From: a virus
Virus record (IMG/VR): IMGVR_UViG_3300007539_000089
Location: 1 to 33,502 of that record
Length of the DNA: 33,502 nt
Reading direction: 5' to 3' (one strand)
Shown here piece by piece: positions 1 through 6,953 of the stretch (positions are counted from its first letter, which is position 1; each line of letters starts with the position of its first letter). The position numbers and the translations under genes were made by a program. Under the pieces are notes generated by a model. The model was not told where the DNA came from and searched no databases. It was given only the letters and a program-made list of their open reading frames with translations.

Positions 1-38
1 AACTGAACAGCGCCTTGTTCACCGCGAAGAGTAGCCAT
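1..38 (-). CDS. Start of the tail tube (major tail) gene, partial
   Basis: An ATG at 38 opens a minus-strand frame that runs off the left edge and begins MATLRGEQGAVQ. It starts two bases after the stop of the tail terminator gene, the tight spacing seen through this whole head-tail operon. In siphophages the gene after the tail terminator is normally the major tail (tube) protein, so position is the main argument. Only twelve complete codons are visible, too few to confirm a fold. Confidence 0.5.
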   Translation of the reverse strand, partial: MATLRGEQGAVQ

Positions 39-40
39 GG

Positions 41-466
41 TCAGAGTTCCTCGATAAATTCAAAGGTCACACGGACCTGAGTTTGAAAATAGCCCTCGGG
101 TACAGGCGAAGCCAATACTGATGGGCCGTTAGCTGCATCGAAGTAAACCCCCGACACGATGACTCTATTGTAGAGGTCTCTTACGCGCTTAGCTATCACA
201 TAGTTGGCGCCAGGACCTTCGCCTTGCGGCGTAAAAATGTTCAGCAAAAGAATCCCGACTACACGGTTTCTTGAGTCTGAAGTGAGGCCTTGGCTTAGGT
301 ATTCGTTTTGCCCGTAGCTAACCAAGCACTGAACCCACGAGTCATCAACGGCAGGCGCATAGTCCATGTTGTGAAACACCACCGGCACAGGTGGCGTGTT
401 CTGCAGCTCTGCAACTAGCCGTTCTTCAATGACGGCGCGAACAGTGTTTAGGTTTACGGCTGCCAT
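41..466 (-). CDS. Tail terminator-like protein (DUF4128-type)
   Basis: A 141-residue protein with an N-terminal helix (LNTVRAVIEERLVAEL) followed by strands and a C-terminal VRVTFEFIEEL. This is the layout of phage tail terminator or tail completion proteins such as the DUF4128 family, which cap the tail tube and join it to the head. It lies between a gp10-like neck gene (sharing one base with its stop) and a probable tail tube gene, exactly where a terminator belongs. The call joins overall resemblance with position; no catalytic motif is expected. Confidence 0.65.
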   Translation of the reverse strand: MAAVNLNTVRAVIEERLVAELQNTPPVPVVFHNMDYAPAVDDSWVQCLVSYGQNEYLSQGLTSDSRNRVVGILLLNIFTPQGEGPGANYVIAKRVRDLYNRVIVSGVYFDAANGPSVLASPVPEGYFQTQVRVTFEFIEEL

Positions 467-873
467 TAGCTCTTGCGCTTGATACGCTCATATTCTGACT
501 GCGCATAGCTCTGCATCTCTTTGGCGATCAGATCAGTCCAACCTGCCTTGGCTTGCGGGCTATAGCCATCAGCCAGTGGCTCCGCATATGGCAAATTGTT
601 GTGAATACTGTAAAAATTGCCTAGCTTTTCATTGCCTGGTCTGTAATTGAGGCCTTTAGGCGGTGCTGGCTGTCCGCGGTAATCACCCTTAGGGATGTTT
701 TCGCTTGAGTTAGTATTCTCGCCAATTGTCCAGTTCATTCGGAACCTACCCGTATCAACTGGGCTTTCTAGTTTTAACCGCGAATCAGTCTCCAACACAA
801 CTGCACGCAAAAGCTGCTCAACTTGACCTTCCATAAAATCAGCAATCTGATTTAGCTTGATAACTCGTGCCAT
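466..873 (-). CDS. HK97 gp10-like head-tail (neck) protein
   Basis: A 135-residue protein with the features of the HK97 gp10 family: an N-terminal amphipathic helix, the motif SPVDTGRFRMNWTIG around residues 37-51, then YSIHNNLPYAEPLADGYSP and a Gly-Trp before the C-terminal helix. Proteins of this family act at the head-tail interface during assembly. The gene lies between head closure and tail terminator genes, which supports the call. The C-terminus is basic (YERIKRKS). Confidence 0.75.
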   Translation of the reverse strand: MARVIKLNQIADFMEGQVEQLLRAVVLETDSRLKLESPVDTGRFRMNWTIGENTNSSENIPKGDYRGQPAPPKGLNYRPGNEKLGNFYSIHNNLPYAEPLADGYSPQAKAGWTDLIAKEMQSYAQSEYERIKRKS

Positions 874-875
874 AA

Positions 876-1232
876 CTATGCCCTCAGAAACAGGTTATAA
901 ACGATTGCCGTGCCAGCCTGATCAATCGTGTTGATCTGCACGATCTGATAACGCACGCTGCTGATTTCAACTTGATCGTCAGTGCTTGGCACACTGTCAA
1001 GGTCAAGCGCAGCAACCGTTAGCTTTTTGTCAGTAGACCGCACTAGCTCATTTGTCTCAGAACTACGTACGTCATCCAGTACGCCTTTGATGCTTGCCGT
1101 CGTAGCAGTTGCACGCACCTCACCGGTCTCGGCGTTATAGGTGCCAGGCTTCAGAAAACGAAACGTCACGGCACCGCCAAACTTGGCGATAACCTTTTTA
1201 GCAACCTTTTGCAGCGATCCAGCAAGTGCCAT
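876..1232 (-). CDS. Head closure / head-tail joining protein
   Basis: The likely start is the ATG at 1232 (MALAGSLQKVAKK), which shares one base with the TAA of the upstream gene (TAATG); a longer frame to 1253 would overlap needlessly. The 118 residues contain an SH3-like series of strands, and the segments KKLTVAALDLDSVPSTDDQVEI and VRYQIVQINTIDQAGTAIVY are typical of SPP1 gp16 or HK97 gp9 type head-closure proteins. Such proteins plug the connector after packaging and form the tail docking surface. Gene order supports this. Confidence 0.6.
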   Translation of the reverse strand: MALAGSLQKVAKKVIAKFGGAVTFRFLKPGTYNAETGEVRATATTASIKGVLDDVRSSETNELVRSTDKKLTVAALDLDSVPSTDDQVEISSVRYQIVQINTIDQAGTAIVYNLFLRA

Positions 1233-1486
1233 TAGATGCGATAAGCAATACAAGCTCCATTCTGGAGCTGAATGCTGGTGAAGTAACCCGTCAAGTGGGC
1301 GCCTTGATCCACGCTCACGCCACCAAAGCTGTCATTGATCACGTTTTTGCTGACAATTGCAGTGATCGTGCTGCTTTCGTAAAAGTCAATGTGCATGAAC
1401 CTTCCTGTATGCACTGCCGTGTCGTTAATGACTTCAGCGCCTAGTGACCAATTGATTGCGCTTGTTCCACCAAAAGATTTAGCCAT
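1232..1486 (-). CDS. Small tandem virion-like protein, paralogue 1 of 3
   Basis: An 84-residue protein and the last of three adjacent paralogues in transcription order. It shares with its neighbours a core of GAEVINDTAVHTGRF, a middle ending in an aromatic-rich edge, and the terminal pattern GYFTSIQLQNG..IAYRI. The fold is probably all-beta with a short C-terminal strand. In this position, next to connector genes, a head decoration or fibre role is plausible but unproven. It is slightly longer at the N-terminus than paralogue 3. The TAA overlaps the ATG of the head closure gene by one base. Confidence 0.7.
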   Translation of the reverse strand: MAKSFGGTSAINWSLGAEVINDTAVHTGRFMHIDFYESSTITAIVSKNVINDSFGGVSVDQGAHLTGYFTSIQLQNGACIAYRI

Positions 1487-1488
1487 GG

Positions 1489-1746
1489 TTAGATCTTGTA
1501 AGCGATAGCAGCACCGCCACTGTTCAAAGTGAAGGCAGTAAACACGCCTTGAATTTCAAACCCAGCCGGTAAACCTTCACCAACAAGACTGTTACCAGTC
1601 CAGTTTTCTGCTGTGATCGCACTAAAACTTGTATTGTTTTTAAGCACAGTGATTCGATTCCAACGCCCAGTGCGCGCTGTTGTGTCGCTCACAAAATCTG
1701 CGCCAATGCTATAAGCAGGGTCAATTACAACGCTGTTGTGAGGCAT
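1489..1746 (-). CDS. Small tandem virion-like protein, paralogue 2 of 3
   Basis: An 85-residue protein with the same plan as its two neighbours: GADFVSDTTARTGRW near residues 15-29, a central TAENWTGNSLVGEGLPAG, and the ending GVFTAFTLNSGGAAIAYKI. The shared residues are DT..(H/R)TGR(F/W), a central (D/N)..G, and IAY(R/K)(I/L) at the end. Only two bases separate it from each neighbouring gene, so the three are co-transcribed with the head genes. Function unknown; a structural or decoration role is an inference from position. Confidence 0.7.
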   Translation of the reverse strand: MPHNSVVIDPAYSIGADFVSDTTARTGRWNRITVLKNNTSFSAITAENWTGNSLVGEGLPAGFEIQGVFTAFTLNSGGAAIAYKI

Positions 1747-1748
1747 GA

Positions 1749-1976
1749 TCAGAGCCTATAAGCGATGACAGAGCCGCTGGTCAGCGTGACACTAGTGATC
1801 ACGCCGCAGATCTCACAGTCTGCTTTCAGCACAACAGCGGTTAAAGCGTTGCCTGTAATGTCCTCTGCACTCAGAGTGGCAATCACAGAATCCTCAAGAG
1901 CAACAACCTTGCCAAAACGACCTGTATGGGCGGCAGTGTCGCTGATGTATTCAGCGCCAGGGTACTTGTAACCCAT
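1749..1976 (-). CDS. Small tandem virion-like protein, paralogue 3 of 3
   Basis: At 75 residues this is the shortest copy of the three-gene array and first in transcription order. It has GAEYISDTAAHTGRFGKVV, a central SAEDITGNALTAVVLKADCEICG, and ends ITSVTLTSGSVIAYRL. Small phage proteins of this pattern (TGR, LTDxTGxALT, TSxTLTSGSVIAY) are frequent in structural regions of tailed phages. No enzymatic motif is present. It follows the connector gene by two bases. Its compactness suggests it may be closest to the ancestral unit of the tandem duplication. Confidence 0.7.
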   Translation of the reverse strand: MGYKYPGAEYISDTAAHTGRFGKVVALEDSVIATLSAEDITGNALTAVVLKADCEICGVITSVTLTSGSVIAYRL

Positions 1977-1978
1977 AA

Positions 1979-2539
1979 TCAGCTCCGTTTGACGGCGATG
2001 TTGCCAGGTCCACTAATTCTAAGGCCAATCAGATAACGCTCAATCATCGGCGGGATACGATCCGCACCAACAGCACCAAACTGATTTGGGGTGACGTTCA
2101 AACTACCAATTTGAACGTTCTTGTAATCATCAAGACCACTTAGGCCAAGACCATCCTTGTTGTTGTTCAAATAAACAGCAAGCACAGCCTGTGCTTTTTT
2201 CACCTGATCCGGGATCTCGGTGTCGGTGAAATAATCTGTGGTGATCCTGAACGGAAAACCAACCGCATAAGTGTTGATGTAGGTATCCGGCTTGCGAACA
2301 CCAGTGCGCGGCCACTGCAATGCCTGCGTGTCAGTTGCTCTCGCGCCAAGATACCGCTCACGATCAAGTCGTTCCGTTGCGGTATAAAGTGCACGGTTTT
2401 TCTGGTCATCCGTAGCAGATGACCAGGCAACGACATCATCATCCTCAACCAAACCATCAATGATGGCTTGAGCGTCACTCAGCGTCAGGTAGCTGTTGGC
2501 GCTTGCGCTTCCCGGTGTTGCGTTTAGTGAGATTGCCAT
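1979..2539 (-). CDS. Head-tail connector/adaptor protein (DnaT-like fold family)
   Basis: A 186-residue, mostly helical protein. Features seen are SASANSYLTLSDAQAII near the N-terminus, a KNRALYTATERLDRERYLG helix with the downstream QALQWPRTGV, and the late VKKAQAVLAVYLNNN helix. The QWPRTG motif following a tyrosine-bearing helix is characteristic of phage head-tail adaptor proteins often annotated as DnaT-like ssDNA-binding. It would sit on the portal as the first connector ring. Neighbours fit: capsid genes upstream, head closure downstream. Confidence 0.65.
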   Translation of the reverse strand: MAISLNATPGSASANSYLTLSDAQAIIDGLVEDDDVVAWSSATDDQKNRALYTATERLDRERYLGARATDTQALQWPRTGVRKPDTYINTYAVGFPFRITTDYFTDTEIPDQVKKAQAVLAVYLNNNKDGLGLSGLDDYKNVQIGSLNVTPNQFGAVGADRIPPMIERYLIGLRISGPGNIAVKRS

Positions 2540-2651
2540 CGGGCTTCTCGGAGGTCGTTTCAGGCTGAGCAGGCTTTACAGGCGCGGAGGCTGCCGCGTT
2601 AGCAGCAGCCTCACGTTGCGCTTGTGCCCGCTTAAAAGCGAACATTCCCAT
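2475..2651 (-). CDS. Small Ala/Lys-rich protein after the capsid gene
   Basis: An ATG at 2651, just after the capsid stop at 2657, opens a 58-codon frame starting MGMFAFKRAQAQREAAANA; a second ATG at 2645 could also serve. The body is rich in Ala, Pro, Thr and Lys and ends with a very basic stretch. The last 65 bases overlap the connector gene in another frame, which lowers confidence in the tail of the protein, but the gap between capsid and connector genes would otherwise be empty. Function unknown. Confidence 0.45.
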   Translation of the reverse strand: MGMFAFKRAQAQREAAANAAASAPVKPAQPETTSEKPDGNLTKRNTGKRKRQQLPDAE

Positions 2652-2656
2652 GGTTA

Positions 2657-3685
2657 TCAATCCATGTTGCTGACATTGGTGGCGCGAACCATACCAATGT
2701 TTTTCAGTTCGTAAACCTTCGACCAGTTGCCAACGGTTGCCAGTTGTGCGCGAGTCGGGTTGACAGTAGTCACGCCCCACTTAGCACCAACAGGGTGATA
2801 GCAGTAGTGAAGATCAACCGACATGGCATCGCTCTTGGCGAGGATGTCACGATCAGTTTCGATCTGAGTACCAGCTTGCTCGCCAGAAGCAACAGCACCT
2901 TCAGTGAAGAAATAGGTGCCATACTCAGTAGTTGCACCGGAACCGGTGGTTTCCACATCGTCGGACACGATCACACGCAGACCCATATAGGTCGGCACGG
3001 AAGGCGAACCGTAAGCGCCAGCCATAGAACCACCAGATTGAGTGGTGCTAGTGCCGCGAGCATCGTCAGAGCTGACGTAATCAATTGCACGACGCTCAAC
3101 CAGGTCGTAATACACTTTGGAGTGCATTGCAACGGCGGTCAGCTTTTCGCCTTGATCACCAAGCAGTGAACGAGCTTCTGCAACGTGACGGGGAGACAGT
3201 GCAGTAGGCGTGTCAGTGGTTTCAGAATCGATGCAAAGATCGAAGAAAGCACTGCTGTTGGTGTTAGCGTTCAGCGAACCGAACACACCGCTCAGGCAGT
3301 TGATCAGATCCTTCTGACGCTGGTTAGCGATGTACTCGCCCAGCTTGGTGCCAATGGCAGCCATAGGATCAGAACCTGCAGCCAGAGCAGCAAGGTCACG
3401 CGATTCAAACGCACGACCACGGTGCAGAATCACACCAATCTGCTTGTCAGCAGTGATGTTGCCGACGGTCAGTGAGGTGCTATCGGTAAGCACTTCAAAG
3501 TCGCCGGACAGGTTTGCCTTCCAGAAAGGCACATTTACGAAATCACCGCCCTCGGTGGCATTCAGCTCAGCCATTGGACGCACCACACCGGAAGCCAGGA
3601 AGGCATCACGCTGAGTGGTTTGCTCGATGACGTAAGGCGTAAATACCTCGGGGATGATCACGTCAGAACGCACAGTGGCGGCCAT
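2657..3685 (-). CDS. Major capsid protein (HK97-like fold)
   Basis: A 342-residue protein at the expected place after a scaffold gene. The N-terminal IPEVFTPYVIEQTTQRDAF and MAELNATEGGDFVNVPFWK match the N-arm and early domain of a common phage coat protein family. The central HVAEARSLLGDQ...TAVAMHSKVYYDL is the classic helix and strand pair, and MGLRVIVSDDVE with GTYFFTEGAV follows. The last quarter (DLHYCYHPVGAKW, NPTRAQLATVGNW) is also typical. A good Shine-Dalgarno (GAGGA) lies nine bases before the ATG. It forms the icosahedral shell. Confidence 0.88.
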   Translation of the reverse strand: MAATVRSDVIIPEVFTPYVIEQTTQRDAFLASGVVRPMAELNATEGGDFVNVPFWKANLSGDFEVLTDSTSLTVGNITADKQIGVILHRGRAFESRDLAALAAGSDPMAAIGTKLGEYIANQRQKDLINCLSGVFGSLNANTNSSAFFDLCIDSETTDTPTALSPRHVAEARSLLGDQGEKLTAVAMHSKVYYDLVERRAIDYVSSDDARGTSTTQSGGSMAGAYGSPSVPTYMGLRVIVSDDVETTGSGATTEYGTYFFTEGAVASGEQAGTQIETDRDILAKSDAMSVDLHYCYHPVGAKWGVTTVNPTRAQLATVGNWSKVYELKNIGMVRATNVSNMD

Positions 3686-3764
3686 GACAAAAAATCCTCA
3701 AGAAAATGTTTACGGTGTGGGCGTAACCCGATCTGGCGCCGCGTAGCTTTGCCGTCAGTTCATA

Positions 3765-4445
3765 TTAACGAGCTGCGGCAGCTTTCAACCTTTCGTACAA
3801 ATCGCGGTCGGTTTTGTACAGTCGTGACTGTTCTGTCAGGTTGAAGGATTCAGGCGCGAATGGATTTTTGGTGCCTGCAGGAATTTCACCAGAGCTACGC
3901 CCAGCAGGTGCGCCGCTGCCTTGCGGCTTTGGTTGCTTCTGCATCCAGCTAGGCAATGACTGCTTTGCCCAGTCACCAACAGGTGTGCGCTGATAACCGT
4001 CAACCACAACGACAGTACCGTCAGCTTCACGCTGAATCTGATCCCTGTTTAGCTTCGTTTTAAGCACAAGGTCAGGATCATGCACAATATCCGCTAAGGC
4101 AGAAACGGCAGGTGAAATCAACTCAAGTTCTTTGACACGCGCTTCAAGCTCAGCGATGCGCTTGTCTTTTTCTGCCGTAACTTCACGAAACTGATGCTCA
4201 AGTGCTTGCCGAGCTTCGGTGTACTTGCCTTCAGATTCGAGCTTTGACTGCTCAGCCTGACGCTTAAATTCTTTTAGAGCTTGGTAATCGTCGGGAACTT
4301 CGCCAATCAGTTCCTTCTTTTGAAGCTTGCCGATCAGCTCAAAATTCTTCTTTTCCAGAGAGTCAATGCTGCTTTTCAGCTTTGCGATCTCTTCAAGGCT
4401 TGCGCCTTCAACAGGCGTAACCTGCTGATTTTGTTCTTCTGACAT
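3765..4445 (-). CDS. Capsid scaffolding protein
   Basis: A 226-residue, highly charged protein with a long predicted coiled coil from about residue 18 to 112 (EEIAKLKSSIDSLEKKNFEL, RIAELEARVKELEL). A Pro/Gly-rich linker and a basic C-terminal helix ending YERLKAAAAR follow; such C-terminal helices often bind the coat protein. It directly precedes the major capsid gene, as scaffold genes normally do. It would guide procapsid assembly and then leave the shell. No protease domain is visible in it or next to it. Confidence 0.78.
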   Translation of the reverse strand: MSEEQNQQVTPVEGASLEEIAKLKSSIDSLEKKNFELIGKLQKKELIGEVPDDYQALKEFKRQAEQSKLESEGKYTEARQALEHQFREVTAEKDKRIAELEARVKELELISPAVSALADIVHDPDLVLKTKLNRDQIQREADGTVVVVDGYQRTPVGDWAKQSLPSWMQKQPKPQGSGAPAGRSSGEIPAGTKNPFAPESFNLTEQSRLYKTDRDLYERLKAAAAR

Positions 4446-4492
4446 GAATAACTCGTAGAGTTAATTACAGTCAAATAATATCACCAGCTAGG

Positions 4493-4717
4493 TTATTTGC
4501 GCTTTGGCGCTTTGCGCAATTGAGATTCACGTTTGAGCACAGAATTGCCAGTTGATTCAGACTTGATCCGAATCACGGGATCATCTTTGCTGCCAACACG
4601 AACAATGTTGCCGCCGGTAGGGCCTTTGATCATTGCACGCTCACCAGCCACTCCAGTAACAACGCCATACGTGCGCTTGCCTTGGTAAGTCCAGCTAACC
4701 CGATCGCCGCGTTTCAT
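4493..4717 (-). CDS. Small SH3-like basic protein (DUF2945-like)
   Basis: A 74-residue protein starting MKRGDRVSWTYQGKRTYGVV and continuing with short strands and a basic tail (LRKAPKRK). The opening matches small phage and bacterial proteins of the DUF2945 or hypervariable type, which look like one SH3 barrel. It lies upstream of the scaffold gene in the head operon, with 47 bases between. Role unknown; it may bind nucleic acid or protein through the SH3-like surface. The assignment is by resemblance only. Confidence 0.6.
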   Translation of the reverse strand: MKRGDRVSWTYQGKRTYGVVTGVAGERAMIKGPTGGNIVRVGSKDDPVIRIKSESTGNSVLKRESQLRKAPKRK

Positions 4718-4720
4718 GCT

Positions 4721-4752
4721 TTGCTAAGCTTAAATCAATTTAGTCTAAGCAA
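4721..4752. repeat. Imperfect inverted repeat in a divergent intergenic space
   Basis: Two 15-base arms separated by CA (TTGCTAAGCTTAAAT and ATTTAGTCTAAGCAA) pair at 12 of 15 positions. The repeat fills almost the whole gap between the minus-strand start at 4717 and the plus-strand ATG at 4752. That position suits an operator or a hairpin at the plus-gene start rather than a terminator. No clear -35/-10 pair was found inside it. Confidence 0.5.
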
Positions 4753-4964
4753 TGCTTGTCCGCGATCTTCGCAAATTCTTGAGCCACACGCTAGACGTTG
4801 ATGACGATGGCAATGAAATGGAAGTCTATATTTGCTGCGGCAACCTGCATTCATCAAAAATGGCCACCGCCTTCGTAGATGAAGACGGTGACCTTGTGCT
4901 AGTTCCTGAGTTCTGGAAAGAAACGATGGAAGACTTGGGAAGCTGGGAAGAATTTACTTCTTAG
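4752..4964 (+). CDS. Lone plus-strand acidic small protein
   Basis: A 70-residue protein rich in Asp and Glu, starting MLVRDLRKFLSHTLDVDDDG and continuing MEVYICCGNLHSS, then DEDGDLVLVPEFW. The N-terminal pattern (a short helix, acid loop, strand) resembles small phage proteins of the 'MTVKELIEKL..PDMEV' kind whose function is unknown. It is the only plus-strand gene within the head operon, reads against its neighbours, and overlaps the end of the next minus gene by 11 bases. It may be a moron-like insertion. No strong ribosome site is seen. Confidence 0.6.
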   Translation: MLVRDLRKFLSHTLDVDDDGNEMEVYICCGNLHSSKMATAFVDEDGDLVLVPEFWKETMEDLGSWEEFTS

Positions 4965-5433
4965 CGCGGCGACGTTTTTTAGGTGTCGTTTTGGCAGCAA
5001 ATTCACGCCTTGCTTTCAGCTCTTGATTGATCCTGGCGTCTCTTTTTGCTTGTGCAGCAGCTTTCCGCTGAGCTTTGACTGCAGGGCTGACTGGCTTGTT
5101 GGCTGATCTTGTGCGCTGGTAGCCAGTGTTTTGCGCTGCACGCTTTGCAGTTGACCTTTTGCGTTGCTGGCTACCTCCGCTATAGCGCTTGGATCCGGCA
5201 TCTCGTTTAGACAAATTAGTCAAGCGGCGCTGACCTTCTTTTGCTTTGTATGCAGCTTTAGCCGCACGACCAGCTTTTACGCTAGTGCCACCACCCTTGC
5301 CAGACTTTTGGAAGGCAATATCAGACTTGCGCGGCTTTTTGGATTTACTGCCACCGCGTCCACCTGAGCGGCCACCACCTCCGCCACCTCCGGCAAAGCG
5401 TCCCCGAGCATCGCGCTTGTATCTACGTGCCAT
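4954..5433 (-). CDS. Very basic Gly/Lys/Arg-rich protein of the head operon
   Basis: The preferred start is the ATG at 5433, giving MARRYKRDARGRFAG then a run of seven glycines; an in-frame GTG lies at 5454. By my count about 51 of 159 residues are Lys or Arg with only about 7 acidic, so it carries a large positive charge. The rest is low-complexity Ala/Ser/Gln with repeated KR and RR steps. A 'RYxRDxRGRFA' start is a recurring motif of small phage proteins near MuF genes. The composition suggests DNA or RNA binding, perhaps inside the head, but this is inference. Confidence 0.7.
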   Translation of the reverse strand: MARRYKRDARGRFAGGGGGGGRSGGRGGSKSKKPRKSDIAFQKSGKGGGTSVKAGRAAKAAYKAKEGQRRLTNLSKRDAGSKRYSGGSQQRKRSTAKRAAQNTGYQRTRSANKPVSPAVKAQRKAAAQAKRDARINQELKARREFAAKTTPKKRRRAKK

Positions 5434-5469
5434 TGACCGTAACGCATTTTCCACATCTTACTAACAGTT

Positions 5470-6660
5470 TTACACTTTGCCGTAACGCCTGCGAAGCTGT
5501 TCAAGCGTCAGCTCTGAACCGTCATCGCGAACCATCTTGGCGATTGCGTCCTTTGGCCCATACTTGTTCGACAACCTTGTGAAATAAGCAACCTTTTCGC
5601 TGCCCAACACGTCTGCTTGCGTAGCTTTTGACTGCTTGCTCAACCACTGTCCATAGCTTTGATCCGCAGGGACTGGACCATCCATGCTTGCTCGCCTGCC
5701 AGGCTTTGGTGGTGTAAGGCCTAAACCTTCATAGTCAACAACCGGCACCGTCGTTGACCTGCAGTTGAAATGCTGCGGTGGTTTTGGACCTTTGCCATAC
5801 TCAAATTCACGACCGTCAAGCGCTCTGCAAATTGCAGACGTACGCGTGTCAAGCGTTGCAACGTAGCGATATTTTTGAGTTACGTCTTGATTTGCCTCGT
5901 AAACCTGTTGTGATGCAGCGTTGCTCACCTGATTGACGCTTGTCCTGACAATCGTCATTACCTGGTGATTTGCCATTTTTGTCAGCTCACCGCCTGCAAG
6001 CTGCAACTGCTTGACCGACCGGGCTGGTTGGCCAAATTCAAGCCGACCTTTCAAGCGTCGCGCAATCTCAGGCGTAGGCTCACCCGTCAGCAATCCTTGC
6101 CGCACAATTTGACCAAAACGCTCAGCCTGGCTTTCGGCTAAACCACGAAAGGCTTTTTCAACAACCTTGCCGTTTGGCATCGTGATCGTTGCACCTTGTG
6201 CAGCGGTCAAGCTAAACGTCTGCGGCGCACCCTGCACAGCAGCAAACAAATCATCGGACAACACAACAGCATTAATCTGCGTTGGGTCAGTCGTCACCAC
6301 AGCCTGTGCAAACTGCGGCGAGATCTCAACCGTGTTGACAATGCTGCGGCTGCCAGCAGGTAAAACCTTTTTCAGCTGCTCTTCGACAAATTCAGATTGC
6401 AGCTCAGCCAAGCCTTGCAGCTCAGGCACCATAACTTCCGTTGAATCACCGGCCCAGGTCGCAAGTGATTCCTTCAACTGCGCCAAAATCGACCTCAACC
6501 TTGCGGCTTTGACCGATTCGTCAAGATCCTCAATTGCACGAAGCTGAGCAACAGAATCCAGAATAATATCGTTGTAAGCATTGATAATCCGCCTTGCAAC
6601 ACTGTTGCTATATCGATTGAGGTCAATCGCGTTTCGATACAGACTGGCGGGTGTTGTCAT
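5470..6660 (-). CDS. MuF-like head morphogenesis protein
   Basis: A 396-residue protein with a helical N-terminal half and the Phage_Mu_F signature near residues 265-302: a YVATLDTRTSAICRALDG segment, then PPQHFNCRS with Cys278, His297 and the NCR triplet. Families with this signature are minor head proteins made next to the portal and often carried into the virion. The gene lies two genes downstream of the portal. Its ATG overlaps the stop of the preceding gene by one base. The C-terminal region has no recognised effector domain. Confidence 0.85.
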   Translation of the reverse strand: MTTPASLYRNAIDLNRYSNSVARRIINAYNDIILDSVAQLRAIEDLDESVKAARLRSILAQLKESLATWAGDSTEVMVPELQGLAELQSEFVEEQLKKVLPAGSRSIVNTVEISPQFAQAVVTTDPTQINAVVLSDDLFAAVQGAPQTFSLTAAQGATITMPNGKVVEKAFRGLAESQAERFGQIVRQGLLTGEPTPEIARRLKGRLEFGQPARSVKQLQLAGGELTKMANHQVMTIVRTSVNQVSNAASQQVYEANQDVTQKYRYVATLDTRTSAICRALDGREFEYGKGPKPPQHFNCRSTTVPVVDYEGLGLTPPKPGRRASMDGPVPADQSYGQWLSKQSKATQADVLGSEKVAYFTRLSNKYGPKDAIAKMVRDDGSELTLEQLRRRYGKV

Positions 6661-6953
6661 CAGTCAAGAATTCCCAGAAGCTCCGGCTCAATCTCAGTCA
6701 AAATTGAAACATCAGCGCCGCCGCGTAAAGCTTCTCCGACAATCATTGCAAATTGTGGAATCATGTCTTCTGCAGACTCATCTTCGTAGATGAGCTTAAT
6801 TTCGCTGACATCGTATACGCCTTCTTTTGTGAACCAAGAAAGCCGCACAATTGCAAATGTGTCATCAGGCAATTCACGCTTGCTAACGAATAACATTCGC
6901 TGACGCTCAAGCTCATCCTTCATGCCGAACAGCTTCCGCAACCATTTCATCAT
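6660..6953 (-). CDS. Small protein between portal and MuF genes
   Basis: A 97-residue protein, basic at the start (MMKWLRKLFGMKDELERQRM) and strongly acidic later (EDESAEDM, EIEPELLGILD). The middle has strands such as TFAIVRLSWF and VSEIKLIYE. It overlaps the portal stop by four bases (ATGA) and the MuF start by one, so it is translationally coupled in the head operon. I do not recognise the family. Conservation between portal and MuF in relatives would suggest a head assembly role. Confidence 0.7.
   Translation of the reverse strand: MMKWLRKLFGMKDELERQRMLFVSKRELPDDTFAIVRLSWFTKEGVYDVSEIKLIYEDESAEDMIPQFAMIVGEALRGGADVSILTEIEPELLGILD

Noticed and set aside
2744-3614. Several plus-strand frames within the capsid gene
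   Set aside because: These are antisense to a strongly supported major capsid gene and lack motifs.
4400-4490. TTGACT...TTATTC sequence before the scaffold gene
   Set aside because: With 17-base spacing the -10 would touch the ATG, leaving no place for a leader; read-through from upstream is simpler.
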